Below the pieces are notes generated by a model that was not told where the DNA came from, did not search any database, and was given only the letters and a program-made list of their open reading frames with translations. From the NCBI RefSeq assembly GCF_002159665.1, contig NZ_NFJC01000017.1:1-64000 (forward strand): a DNA stretch of 64,000 nucleotides, written 5' to 3'. The position numbers were made by a program, and so were the translations under genes. This document shows positions 50,135 to 59,594 of the stretch, one piece after another. This DNA is from Desulfovibrio sp. An276. Its GTDB lineage: Bacteria > Desulfobacterota > Desulfovibrionia > Desulfovibrionales > Desulfovibrionaceae. Positions within the stretch are counted from its first letter, which is position 1; every line of letters starts with the position of its first letter.

Positions 50135-52347
50135 ACCAAGAAGTCTCCAGGAAACACCGTCTGCGAATCGCCGTGCTTGGCCCATACCGTATTGCGTACC
50201 GAATCCTTCGAGACAACCTCGAAAGTGTTGTCTGCGAATACAAATCGGGCGCCTTGCGTCAGGGTAGACAGTGCGACTGTCTCTGTTGCGATCACGGGCT
50301 CAGGCGCCGGCTCTGATTCTACAGGCTCAAGTGGTACCAGCTGCGATATGTCCTCCATGTTGGTCAGGCTTACCAACTCCTCTGTATTACTGACAAATGT
50401 CTTGAACTCTGGAGAAGAATGTCCCTGTCTCAGTGACAGGCGTTTGAGAGAAACATGGTCGAAGGTTGCATCCAAATCATGCATATCGTAGCGCCATCCA
50501 GTCGTGACAACCGGACCGCTGCCAATATCCGGGATACTGCACATCTTGTCCCACAGCTCAGACATACCCTGCTTGAATACCATAGGACGGAACTCGGATA
50601 TCCTGTGGAACTTATGTCCTGTGGCATCCTTGAACGCATCAAAGCTCTTTATGCTTGCCTTGTACTCATGGTGAGCTTTGGAATCGTTACTTTTATCATC
50701 ACTGAAGTACCCCGCCACATACTTCAGTGATATGACATATCCATCGTAACTGCACAGATCACCGTTGTCCTTCTTTACGTAAAGAACCTGAACAAGATTT
50801 CCGTTACTGGCGGAATTTCGTGTATGAATACTATCAATTATACCTTGGTATCTTGGATTAATATCTATCTTACCAACAAGAAGATACGCAGTGATACAGT
50901 GATCATATACTATACTGTATATTGATTCATCGGAAACCCCGAGACCTGGCAAAAATGGTTCTCCAAGAAGCAGCATTGTAGCGAACTCCGGAACATTCCT
51001 GGCAAAGGTAAACAGTGGCAAGTGGCTGAAATACTTTTTAGTGTCAAACTCTGCCGTTGTTGTGTAATGAAGATCCTCCCTGCTGGATACAAGATCTGCG
51101 TCCTCCGTATCCAGATTTATCACCAACTGATGTGTTATCGGATTTCCCCCGAGAACAGATGCAACAGATCTGACTACAAGACATTCTTCACCGCGAATAT
51201 TGAGAGCTATGTACGCATTATCACTCCTGTTACTGGAGCTTACATATCCAGGTATCCTGTTCAGTATGGGAGAGTTACCCCAATTCCATCTATTCTCCAA
51301 CCAATTGTCGAAAACCATGCGGTAGCGATCCAGCTCTATCCCATTCACTATGGCCTTCGCTTGGGTTTCCGTTTTTGTTTCCGGCAGAAATTCCCTGCTG
51401 GAATTTACATACATCCAGTTAAAGTTCCTGTCCTTGCGGTCATCGCGGTAGAACTCCGTGATGTACCACGCAGGCTCGTGACTGCCTCCGCCGGTAAGCC
51501 ACCAGTGGATAAACGCTCCCACATAGGAGGCCACGTTGGCGCCGGTGTAGGTAATAGCCCTGGCCGTGCATGGCTCCTGCACACCGTTCTCATCATCAAA
51601 GTAGGCTGCCCTGCGGTACATACCCTCAACAGCCGCCACAAGAGACCTCGCGCCCTCCACATTGCTTGTCTGTAGCTGACGCATCTTCTTCGGAGTATAC
51701 ACAAAGCAGTTCCAGTCACCCAACGCCATACGCAGGTCAATGTACAGCTGCACCTGTCGTGCGTCATCGCCAAGATCAACAATCTCGTCAATCATGCGCT
51801 TGCGGAACTCCATGTTGTCCACAGCGCTTATCACTATGTCAGGCACGTACCCGAGCAGGCTGCAAATGTGCCCAAGGTCGTTTACACGCTGTGGAAACAC
51901 CTGAAGGTCAACACCACGAAACGCCAGCGCCTGTCGGCGTATGGCCTCAACCTTTGGCATACCAACATCTATCAAATTATGGGCCTGTGGGCCTATGTTC
52001 ACAGTATCGACAACATCGTCATCAAATATGGCAATGTCCCTGAATCCCATACCAACAAGCACACGCCATACCCAGTTGCCAAGCCCTCCGGCGCCAACAA
52101 GCGCTATGGTAGTGTTCTGCACCATATTGGCAGGCAATACTGTGGAAAACCTCTGACTCCCCTCCTCCTGTATCTGCGCAAGCCTGGCCTCGCCCATACC
52201 CAGTATGTGCTCGCGCATGTCGTCCACAAAGCGCTCGTACTTTTCCTCAAACATATGTACCTCGCCCTGCTGCGCGGCTTCAGGCGCACTACCGCTACTG
52301 GTAAGCTCGTTGGCGAACTGTTCGAGATCGAAATCATCTCCGTCCAT
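50116..52347 (-). CDS. E1/ThiF-like ubiquitin-activating enzyme
   Basis: 743 aa. Residues 81-160 are a ThiF/E1 adenylation domain: IALVGAGGLGNWVWRVLVG (nucleotide-binding loop), IFDDDVV (Asp), N117 and a PKVEA helix. The long C-terminal two thirds has no recognised domain; it may hold a catalytic-cysteine region. It should adenylate the C-terminal glycine of the Ubl encoded upstream. Starts behind AAGGAG. Last in the cassette before RNase H. Confidence 0.82.
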   Translation of the reverse strand: MDGDDFDLEQFANELTSSGSAPEAAQQGEVHMFEEKYERFVDDMREHILGMGEARLAQIQEEGSQRFSTVLPANMVQNTTIALVGAGGLGNWVWRVLVGMGFRDIAIFDDDVVDTVNIGPQAHNLIDVGMPKVEAIRRQALAFRGVDLQVFPQRVNDLGHICSLLGYVPDIVISAVDNMEFRKRMIDEIVDLGDDARQVQLYIDLRMALGDWNCFVYTPKKMRQLQTSNVEGARSLVAAVEGMYRRAAYFDDENGVQEPCTARAITYTGANVASYVGAFIHWWLTGGGSHEPAWYITEFYRDDRKDRNFNWMYVNSSREFLPETKTETQAKAIVNGIELDRYRMVFDNWLENRWNWGNSPILNRIPGYVSSSNRSDNAYIALNIRGEECLVVRSVASVLGGNPITHQLVINLDTEDADLVSSREDLHYTTTAEFDTKKYFSHLPLFTFARNVPEFATMLLLGEPFLPGLGVSDESIYSIVYDHCITAYLLVGKIDINPRYQGIIDSIHTRNSASNGNLVQVLYVKKDNGDLCSYDGYVISLKYVAGYFSDDKSNDSKAHHEYKASIKSFDAFKDATGHKFHRISEFRPMVFKQGMSELWDKMCSIPDIGSGPVVTTGWRYDMHDLDATFDHVSLKRLSLRQGHSSPEFKTFVSNTEELVSLTNMEDISQLVPLEPVESEPAPEPVIATETVALSTLTQGARFVFADNTFEVVSKDSVRNTVWAKHGDSQTVFPGDFLVCPTNC

Positions 52348-52380
52348 ATTTTCCTTTTCTCCTTTTATATTTTCTTTTTC

Positions 52381-52440
52381 GCTAACGGCAAGTTAGCAAT
52401 CAATTTTATGTCAAAAAATCATGCTTTTCTTGCCGTTAGC
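52381..52440 (-). terminator. Long-loop hairpin between JAMM and E1 genes
   Basis: GCTAACGGCAAG pairs with CTTGCCGTTAGC around a 36-base A+T loop, followed by TTTTTCTTTC. A TTTTTGCC/GGCAAAAA pair lies beside it. Could lower E1 expression relative to the upstream genes. Confidence 0.5.
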
Positions 52441-52504
52441 ACCCCCTGTTTTTGCCGCAATGTCAAAAACGTGGCAAAAATAGTTAATTCGATTACCAAA
52501 AACG

Positions 52505-53866
52505 TTACACAATAATATTTTTAATAATTGGCTTCGCCTGCAGCAAGTCGCTCGCATAACGGCACGCCCACATACCGGCGTCCATAACAGCATCCTTATC
52601 GTCGAGTCTAAGCAGGTCGGTCACAAAATCCGAATTGTCGTACATGAACTGGTAATGCTTTCCGATGAAGTTCACCACATCGCAGAACGCATTGACATCA
52701 GCTCCATACGTATCGATAAAGCCGCTCAGAACAGCCTCTCTTGCCTGATCATCAAAATCAAGAGTCAGAATGTCTCGCATCTGCTCCAATGACTCACCCT
52801 TTATGCTCCCCTGCAGCTCCTGCCAGAACTCATTGACTTCTACCTGATCGTACACAACACCAAGGTCCATCAAATTGGCACACATGGCGTACAGTGTTTC
52901 GTACAGGCTATTGTCGGGGCTGTCGTTTGGTATTCCGTAGTTGTAGTCGTAGTCGTAATCGTAGTCGTACCTTTTGAATGGAGCTGCCTGCTGCTCTTTG
53001 TATGTATACGGCCACGCAGTATTACCACCATATGAGTAGCTGTAGTTGTTGTACTGCTGCCACACAGGCTTCGTGTAGGGCACATACTGCTCTGTTTCAG
53101 CTCCGGTAAAGGTACGGATACCAGAGAAGACATCCGCCTTGGTAGGAGCAACCCTGTCCGCAATCCAGCCATCGAGTTCGGACTTGCGCTCTTCGGTAAG
53201 CTCGCAATGCTCGCCAACGATAATCACAGGTATGTTATCGATACGCTTGAGCAACGGCTGGTACATAACGTAGGAACAGCGCACGTTACCGGACGTATTC
53301 ACAACCAGGTAGTAGCGAAACGTGTCGTAGTAGCCCAGGTCATCGTGGGACAACTGCTGGTTATCGTCCGTGCCGCTCCACATGGCGCTCATGGAATGAT
53401 GCGAGTGGATATGCGCTATACGGCAATGCATGTGGTTACCAAAGTCAGGATGCTCGTGCAGCTTCTCGTAGAACTTCTCCACCTCCTCGGTCCTGAATAC
53501 CGAGGCAACCGAGCTGGCCTCCTGCGAGGGGAACACCAGGTCAATCGCCATGTACTTCGGCTTGAAAGCCGTAAACTGCTTGAGCACCAGGAAACCGCCC
53601 CACTCTCTGTGAGGCGATGCCTTGGCAAGATACATCACCTCTTCCCACACCTGCCTGCGGAAGAGGAACACTGGGGTACTGTCGTTGGCAAGCAGCTGGG
53701 CTACCGTAGCGTCGCCTCCATTCAGTATTTCGCAAATCTCCTCGGCAGGCGCCGGCTCCGGGATGTTTCTCTCAAGGTTGTCGAAGTTAAAGTCTATCGC
53801 CTCGTCCACATCACCAATATCGTTTATTTCTACCATCTCGGCAACTTCTGCCACCGCTGTCTCCAT
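52505..53866 (-). CDS. JAMM/MPN metalloprotease
   Basis: 453 aa. REWGGFLV (Glu at about 88) and AHIHSHHSMSAMWSGTDD match the JAMM motif: His154, His156, Ser164, Asp167 with the upstream Glu. It can trim or remove ubiquitin-like proteins. The C-terminal half has a Tyr/Asp repeat (RYDYDYDYDYNYG) and helical region. Starts behind AGGAGG/AAGGAG. 13 bases separate it from the E2-like gene. Confidence 0.82.
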   Translation of the reverse strand: METAVAEVAEMVEINDIGDVDEAIDFNFDNLERNIPEPAPAEEICEILNGGDATVAQLLANDSTPVFLFRRQVWEEVMYLAKASPHREWGGFLVLKQFTAFKPKYMAIDLVFPSQEASSVASVFRTEEVEKFYEKLHEHPDFGNHMHCRIAHIHSHHSMSAMWSGTDDNQQLSHDDLGYYDTFRYYLVVNTSGNVRCSYVMYQPLLKRIDNIPVIIVGEHCELTEERKSELDGWIADRVAPTKADVFSGIRTFTGAETEQYVPYTKPVWQQYNNYSYSYGGNTAWPYTYKEQQAAPFKRYDYDYDYDYNYGIPNDSPDNSLYETLYAMCANLMDLGVVYDQVEVNEFWQELQGSIKGESLEQMRDILTLDFDDQAREAVLSGFIDTYGADVNAFCDVVNFIGKHYQFMYDNSDFVTDLLRLDDKDAVMDAGMWACRYASDLLQAKPIIKNIIV

Positions 53867-53879
53867 ATCTCCTTACCTC

Positions 53880-55115
53880 CTACTTGCACAAATATTCGTA
53901 ACTGTTGAAGTATCTTGCCACTTCAGCCGGAGAAATCAGCTCGTACCTGGTATTGTCGTCATGTTCGTCAGGGAAGGCGTAAGGAGCGAGCCTCGCCGTG
54001 AACTGCAATTCCTCCGCGCACCAGGCGTAGGGCAACAGGATAAAGTCCGACAACGTTGCTATTTTCAGCATGTAGGGCATGTCCCCATCATCCCTCTTCC
54101 AAAGCATGGCTGCGGACAACAGTGTGTGCACGCACAATACACTGCATATGTTGTAGGTATTTGTACTCCTCAGATACGCACACATATTGCCAAACTGATT
54201 GGCAAGCTCAGGGTAATCACTCTTGCTGCCCTGCAAAAACGGATACAGATTTGTCTCCATCACACTCTGGTATCTGGTTATGTCTCCCGCAACAAGACTG
54301 TTCTTGCGTGCCTTCTCGACAAACTCTTTATACCATGCGCCTGTGTATATATCCTCCATACTGTCTGCCAGGCGATTGTAAAACCTGATTATGGAATGAT
54401 ATTCATCTTCATCCCACCTTATTGGCGTAACAGCTGAATTGTACGAGTCACCAATATTAATATGAGTAAGCCAGTCGTACACGCTGTGCAGGAAGACGCC
54501 AATATCCTCAAGCCTGCGTATCCTTTTGAACAGCTCCACAAACCTGTTGTTGCCAGTGCATATGGTGGTGAGCCTCATTGAGTCCGAATCAGATCCATTT
54601 ACGTGTGGATGCCCATAATTCTCGGAGTATGATTCAAGGCCAAGACAGTTCTCTATCTTCAAGTTCTCGGTGTTAATGTGATTTTCCACGCGTACCCTTG
54701 GGTTGACCGTATAGTTCAGCTTGGTGAAGGAACTCAGTCCCCCAGAGGAAAACGTCAGCCAGAAGGAATGTATGGGAGCATCCGCGTACACGTACTCTCC
54801 CGTATCGTTCATACTGTAGAAGAATGATCCCTTGTCGAGACCGACACTGGCTTCTCTCGGCACTCCCTCCCCACCGTAGCCACTTTCGGACACGTTGAAC
54901 GTCATACGCGGGTAACTTCTGGAGGTACTTTCCGAGAGAGACTTGACTGTCATCTTTGACTTTCCAGACTTCGCGGAGGCCAGCTTTCTGTACACCTCCT
55001 GAACCTGATCCAGAAGGGACTCCAGCTTCTTCTGAAGCTCTTCGGCCTCCGTATCCTTTTTTTCGCTGAGCATCAGGAAATTCTCCACGAAAGACCTGAG
55101 CAATGGTTCATACAT
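53880..55115 (-). CDS. E2-like (UBC/RWD fold) protein
   Basis: 411 aa. After an N-terminal coiled coil (residues 15-50) comes a region with LTFSSGG and GHPHVNGSDSDSMRLTTICT: HPHVN at 169-173 and Cys186 in ICTGN mirror the E2 'HPN..ICL' block, where Cys carries the thioester. Pro139-Arg-Val-Arg precedes it as expected. The rest is helical. With Ubl, JAMM and E1 beside it, an E2 role is likely. The match is by motif only. Confidence 0.6.
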   Translation of the reverse strand: MYEPLLRSFVENFLMLSEKKDTEAEELQKKLESLLDQVQEVYRKLASAKSGKSKMTVKSLSESTSRSYPRMTFNVSESGYGGEGVPREASVGLDKGSFFYSMNDTGEYVYADAPIHSFWLTFSSGGLSSFTKLNYTVNPRVRVENHINTENLKIENCLGLESYSENYGHPHVNGSDSDSMRLTTICTGNNRFVELFKRIRRLEDIGVFLHSVYDWLTHINIGDSYNSAVTPIRWDEDEYHSIIRFYNRLADSMEDIYTGAWYKEFVEKARKNSLVAGDITRYQSVMETNLYPFLQGSKSDYPELANQFGNMCAYLRSTNTYNICSVLCVHTLLSAAMLWKRDDGDMPYMLKIATLSDFILLPYAWCAEELQFTARLAPYAFPDEHDDNTRYELISPAEVARYFNSYEYLCK

Positions 55116-55126
55116 ATAGACCACCC

Positions 55127-56530
55127 TTACTTGCTGAAAATTGGTATCACAGGGACAAGCATCTCGTTTACCTGCAGGTTAGGAGCCGGGGATGGCTCCT
55201 GCCCCATGTACTCGGTAAGAGAGTGCCTGCCCAGAAACACAAGACTGTCTACAATGCGAGCCGCGCCCATATACTGCTCGTCAAGCCATTCCCTGGAGGT
55301 CCTGAAGGCGATCTCGTTCTTCGCGAACACGGCAAATCTGTCTGGGACAAACAGGGTAGACCACATGGCTTGGGACTTCCTGGGAAGTACCATCAGGGGA
55401 TCAGGCAGCTTCACCCTGTAAAGTTTCGCCAAAAACAGGGCGCACTCCATGGTAGCCGGCAGCAGTATCACAGGCAGATGCCTATCGCTCACAGCCTGCA
55501 GGTATGGTATGGCAGCCCTCCCCAGCTGTATTACCCCGCATTTTCCCGGCAGGGCTGGCGTCAGGGTTTGTGGTTCGGGTAGCTCTGAACCGAACACTGG
55601 CGCAAACTGTCTGGTGAAGCGTATCTCGTCCACCGCGACGCGTGGCTCAATGTATGGCGCGTTCATACCCTCGAAGAGAGGCATCTCGACAAGGTTTGTG
55701 ACATACGCCATGAGAAACCTTCCGGTATACGTACCAGCGACTTCGCTCAGCCATTTGCCGACAGGAGTTTGAGGATCCCTCTCCTTCCTTTCTCGTATGG
55801 AGGCAGCGATCTGCATGCGATTGAAGTTGTCGCTCAGCGTGTCTACCTCAAGGCATTTCTGCATGATAGCCACGAGGATCTCGTCAACCTTGCGATATGT
55901 GCTGGCCATATACTCATCTGTGTCACTTGCGTTCTCGTCTGCTTCAGCCAGCACAAAGCCGAAATAGAACGCTGCCACGTAGGGGAAATCCATATGGAGC
56001 AGATACAGGGTATTGCTTATGCCGCACAGATACAGGGAAGCTTCCTTGCCAGTATACTTGTCCATAAAACCTGTTATGGCGCTCCTGTTCCGCCTCCTGT
56101 CCATGTTCTGCTTGCGTCTGCTCAGGGCGTACAGATCACCAGCAGGGTTTTCCCCGTAGGTAAGCCTCGTGACCTGATTACGTATGGCGGGAGTATGCAG
56201 CCCAGCCGAAATGGCCTCGATAAGCTCTGGGGTAAGGTTGTCCTGAAACCGTTTCGCCAGCTCTGACCAGATTATCTCCTCTCCTGATCCTCTGGCCATT
56301 TCCGCGTAAAGATCCGATATAGCGTGGCGCAGTGCCAGCGTGTTCTCGTAGGTAAGCACAGAGGATACCAGAAACTCGGTAGGAAGTTTTTCTACAAATG
56401 GAATGGGCGTGTATCTCCTGAGACTCAACCAGCCGTTTACGAATGAGGAATCCATAGGACTTGCCATGTTGTATACGGCAGTCTCCGGTATACGCGCCCC
56501 ATCCGCTAGTGAGATATCAAGTATCGACAT
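55127..56530 (-). CDS. Hypothetical protein of the ubiquitin-like cassette
   Basis: 467 aa, beginning MSILDISLADGARIPETAVY. Mostly helical with a central SRRKQNMDRRRNRSAITGFM basic stretch; the C-terminal part alternates hydrophobic strands and helices. No motif I recognise, so a scaffold or second conjugation component is only possible. Only a weak ribosome site precedes the ATG. Eleven bases before the E2-like gene. Confidence 0.6.
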   Translation of the reverse strand: MSILDISLADGARIPETAVYNMASPMDSSFVNGWLSLRRYTPIPFVEKLPTEFLVSSVLTYENTLALRHAISDLYAEMARGSGEEIIWSELAKRFQDNLTPELIEAISAGLHTPAIRNQVTRLTYGENPAGDLYALSRRKQNMDRRRNRSAITGFMDKYTGKEASLYLCGISNTLYLLHMDFPYVAAFYFGFVLAEADENASDTDEYMASTYRKVDEILVAIMQKCLEVDTLSDNFNRMQIAASIRERKERDPQTPVGKWLSEVAGTYTGRFLMAYVTNLVEMPLFEGMNAPYIEPRVAVDEIRFTRQFAPVFGSELPEPQTLTPALPGKCGVIQLGRAAIPYLQAVSDRHLPVILLPATMECALFLAKLYRVKLPDPLMVLPRKSQAMWSTLFVPDRFAVFAKNEIAFRTSREWLDEQYMGAARIVDSLVFLGRHSLTEYMGQEPSPAPNLQVNEMLVPVIPIFSK

Positions 56531-56558
56531 ATCATGGGGTCTCGCTTGGTAAAAAAAT

Positions 56559-56580
56559 GGGGCAAGCGGCAGCTTACCCC
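56559..56580 (-). terminator. Second terminator after Ubl gene
   Basis: GGGGCAAGC/GCTTACCCC with a four-base loop, one G-U pair, ATTTTTTT on the minus strand. It lies just ahead of the 467 aa gene. Confidence 0.75.
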
Positions 56581-56612
56581 AGATGGTTTTCCTGGTGGTT
56601 GTTATGTGGAAA

Positions 56613-56654
56613 AACAGGCCCGCCCTCCTGGCAGGTATCAAGAGCGGGCCTGTT
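56613..56654 (-). terminator. First terminator after Ubl gene
   Basis: AACAGGCCCGC pairs exactly with GCGGGCCTGTT, U-tract TTTTTCC. It follows eight bases after the Ubl stop. Confidence 0.85.
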
Positions 56655-56661
56655 AACCTGA

Positions 56662-56913
56662 CTAGCAGCCGGAATTTCCTGACTTATAAGACTTCGGCTG
56701 GCAGGTGATGTCGCAGTCCTCGGTCAGCTCGGTGCTGAGATCATCGACAACATCACCGTCGAGAAGAATGGTGGCCTTGCCGGGGGTAACACCCACGGCT
56801 TCGAGCACGTCGGCAATGGTGACACCCTTGCGCTGAAGAGCCTGGATGGGTTCGGCGGTGGCGGAGGGGGTAACGTTGACGGTGATGTAGTCGGCGGCGT
56901 TCATGTAAGACAT
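56662..56913 (-). CDS. Ubiquitin-like (beta-grasp) protein
   Basis: 83 aa. The length, the strand-helix-strand pattern (YITVNVTP..IADVLEAVG..KATILLDGD..DCDITCQP) and position in front of E1/E2/JAMM genes fit a ubiquitin/ThiS-like protein. It ends SGNSGC: one Cys follows Gly, so the JAMM enzyme could expose the glycine. AAAGGAG precedes the ATG. It has its own promoter P10 and two terminators, so it should be far more abundant than the downstream enzymes. Confidence 0.68.
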   Translation of the reverse strand: MSYMNAADYITVNVTPSATAEPIQALQRKGVTIADVLEAVGVTPGKATILLDGDVVDDLSTELTEDCDITCQPKSYKSGNSGC

Positions 56914-56977
56914 AGTGGTACTCCTTTAAGAGAAATAATTTAGGGGGTAATTATCGAGGACATAAATCCCCAATAAT

Positions 56978-57018
56978 TTCATATCCTTATAACAAAAAAG
57001 GGGGTCAAAAATTTAATT
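56978..57018 (-). promoter_or_regulatory. Phage promoter P10 (Ubl cassette)
   Basis: Minus strand: TTAAATTTTTGACCCCC, T-run, TGTTATAAGGATATGA, identical over about 38 bases to P6. Confidence 0.8.
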
Positions 57019-57250
57019 TTTTCGGCAGATATTTTGCAGTGTGTGAAATCTGCCGAAGGTTGTGGTGAAAATCTGCCGAAAATGTTGTAATCGGTAAAAA
57101 GTTTTTGCCAATTACATATTTTATTGAATTGGTCACGAATTTTAATGTTGAAAACGTGACCAACTGTAAGGTTAGTGTGGAGATAATCACGTGTGGTGGG
57201 CGACTTGCTTTTTAGGTAAGGGGTTTTTAAGGGTGGTTAGGGGATGCCAA

Positions 57251-57424
57251 GCGCCCGATAACCGCCACGGCAGCCGCTGATTGAAGTGTTGTGCTATCAG
57301 AACGGTTGGCGGCATGGCTGGCCGCCACGATAACCGCCACGGCAGGCGCACAGTGAAGTGTGGGGCTATCCCTACGGATGTCGTAACGGTTATCGTGGCG
57401 CTTATCGCTGTGCCTAGCGGGCGC
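57251..57424. repeat. G+C-rich nested hairpin and 72-bp direct repeats
   Basis: Outer arms GCGCCCG and CGGGCGC; inner CGCCACGATAACCG pairs perfectly with CGGTTATCGTGGCG. Two ~49-base direct repeats (GATAACCGCCACGGCAG and onward) are 72 bases apart. No convincing ORF. The stretch on either side (about 57.0-57.25 and 57.43-57.6 kb) shows nothing I can name. Confidence 0.6.
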
Positions 57425-57660
57425 TTTGCGCTCCTAAGCACCTCTGTTCATACCCAACCAAACCCTCGGCCAGCCGCAGCTCTTCCGGATATGCCTCAAC
57501 TATGTCCATGTGCTGGCAAAAGGTTTAGCGGTCAGGTGAAATTTTTTTGAAATTTCCTTGATTTTTGCTCGATTTTGCAGTAATAACAAGATGTTGATTG
57601 TGATTTTGGGGCGGAATGGCAATTGTATAGTGATTTACTACTATTCAGATGATGTAATTT

Positions 57661-58473
57661 GAAAACGATTTTCAATTATACCAAATACAGCAATTGCAAG
57701 TACTTATGAAAATCGGGTTCGAAAACGCTACCGACAGCAAAAAATCAATTATGTAGTTGGTTGTCTGTCAGTAGCAAAATCGGGGTCTGCATAATCCTGT
57801 CAGTAGCATTTTTTCGTAAAGTATTACAGCATGTTGCAGAGCATGCTACTGACAGCGCATTTTGGCCCCAAAAATGCTACTGACAGGATATTCAGTAAAA
57901 TCATAAAGTTATCCCATTTCTACTGAAAGATATGTCCCAACACCTCCTGGGGAACATATACATATTCGTATGGGTATAAAAAATAAAAATCGAAATTGAG
58001 AAAGCCCGGGTGGCGGTATTATATTATTATTATTATTATTATTAGATCGGATCTCTTTTATTTTTATTATTATTATTATATATGTGTAAGTATTTGATAT
58101 TATTTACTTTTTTTCTAACTATCCAGAATCATTACTTTTTCTATTTCTCAATTTTTTACTCTCTAGAATATGTATATGTTCCAGACCACATGTCGGGACA
58201 TATCTTTCAGTAGATCGGGCTTAACTTCTCTACATCATTGACAAACCTGTCAGTAGCTATTTTTGGGCAAAATTGAGCTGTCAGTAGCTGCTCTCGTAAG
58301 CCATTAAAATATTTTACGAAAAATACCTACTGACAGAATTATGCAGACCCCCAAAATGCTACTGATAGAAAGCAACATACATAATTGGTACCCTCTCTGT
58401 CAGTAGCTCTCTGAGAGCCAATTTTTCTAAGTGTTTGAAATCATTGATTTCACTATAATTGAAAACGATTTTC
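57661..58473. other. Palindromic iteron-type origin of replication (candidate)
   Basis: Eight 12-base iterons (TGCTACTGACAG or complement) sit at equal mirrored distances around base 58066-58067: 57765, 57797, 57844, 57875 on one side and 58247, 58278, 58326, 58357 on the other, paired 31-32 bases apart. Further outward, GAAAACGATTTTC occurs on both sides at mirrored positions. Between the arms, 57918-57966 and 58167-58215 form a 50-base inverted repeat around an A+T core with TTA repeats, a candidate unwinding site. Extra iterons lie near 57727, 58397, 58691 and 58713. No initiator gene is visible here. Confidence 0.72.
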
Positions 58474-58793
58474 AAAAATACCCAAAAGAGTAGTTCTGTA
58501 CCAATTGGAGATACAAATGCAAGTCATTGATATTATTGACAGCAGAAACAGCACATCCAGTAATTCCAACAACTTGCGTCAGAGGATATGCAATTGTGTA
58601 GCAGATTACTAATAATAGTATTTCACTACACAATTGAACGTGTAACCAATTGCATACCAAATTACTACACAATTTCAGCCCCCTTATTTTCTACCGACAG
58701 CATCACAACATAATACTGACAGAGTAGGTCAGGACAGGTTTGATTGAATGTGCAATCAGTTTTCCAACCCCTACACTATAGGAGCAAACCCCT

Positions 58794-59594
58794 ATGAAAG
58801 AGTCCTATACCGGAAGTGGCAACGTCGTACTCATCGCCGGCGGAGGCAAGGTCTACACGGACATCGCGGCTCGTTTCGTGGCCTCTGAGCGCCCGATAAC
58901 CGAGATAATAGCCTCACCGTACTCCCCCGCGATTGTCCGCAACATTCTCCAGAGCGGCCATCTTGCCGCCACAGAGTTCGATTTCTTCATCTTCGGCGTG
59001 GAGGGCTATTCCCGTGTCACCGAGACGCAACTCGTCCGCAAGCGCCTGGCCTCCTATCTTGTCAAGTCCGGCAGGGCAGAGCTTCACGGCAAGCGTGCGT
59101 TCAGCGTGGTGTATCCCCTGAGCGTGGCCCAGTTCGCAGCGCCTGTCACCCTCCCCGATGGCCAGGAGACTGTCCTTACCGGCCATGACCTCGCGGAGAT
59201 CACCGAGCAGTGGTACAACAACGGCCTTGAATACGGCCTGCCCGAGGAAGACCTGCGCTACCTGAAGCCCCAGGCCACGGAGTTCAAGGCTATCATTGGC
59301 ATGAACGCCCATGCCCTGCGCGACTGGTTTGCCATACGCTGCTGCCAGAACGCTCAGCGAGAGATTCGGGACATGGCCAACAAGATGCTGCATCTGTGCC
59401 AGGACGCTGCCCTGGATCTCTTCGCTGGCGCTGGACCATCCTGCGCCGTCCTTGGCTACTGTCCCGAGAACGAACGTCAGAACGCCAGGTGCAGGGGCGT
59501 CATTCCTACCAAGGATGTCGCTATGGGATTGCTGAGAGACTGGCGCCGGCAGCACGGTTCGGAGAGGGCTGAGGAGCTGCAGGGCATGCGCTAA
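58794..59594 (+). CDS. thyX: Flavin-dependent thymidylate synthase (ThyX)
   Basis: 266 aa, divergent. SRVTETQLVRKRLASYLVKS aligns with the ThyX motif RHRxxS (His replaced by Lys). EDLRYLKPQATEFKAIIGMN, ALRDWFAIRCCQNAQREIRD and LFAGAGPSC match the C-terminal pattern. It methylates dUMP using FAD and folate, alongside NrdD in an anaerobic host. AGGAG nine bases before the ATG. It stands beside the origin, with a promoter-like TTGATT..TACACT. Confidence 0.72.
   Translation: MKESYTGSGNVVLIAGGGKVYTDIAARFVASERPITEIIASPYSPAIVRNILQSGHLAATEFDFFIFGVEGYSRVTETQLVRKRLASYLVKSGRAELHGKRAFSVVYPLSVAQFAAPVTLPDGQETVLTGHDLAEITEQWYNNGLEYGLPEEDLRYLKPQATEFKAIIGMNAHALRDWFAIRCCQNAQREIRDMANKMLHLCQDAALDLFAGAGPSCAVLGYCPENERQNARCRGVIPTKDVAMGLLRDWRRQHGSERAEELQGMR

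Noticed and set aside
58020-58085. Functional (TTA)n microsatellite
   Set aside because: More simply explained as the A+T-rich core of the candidate origin.
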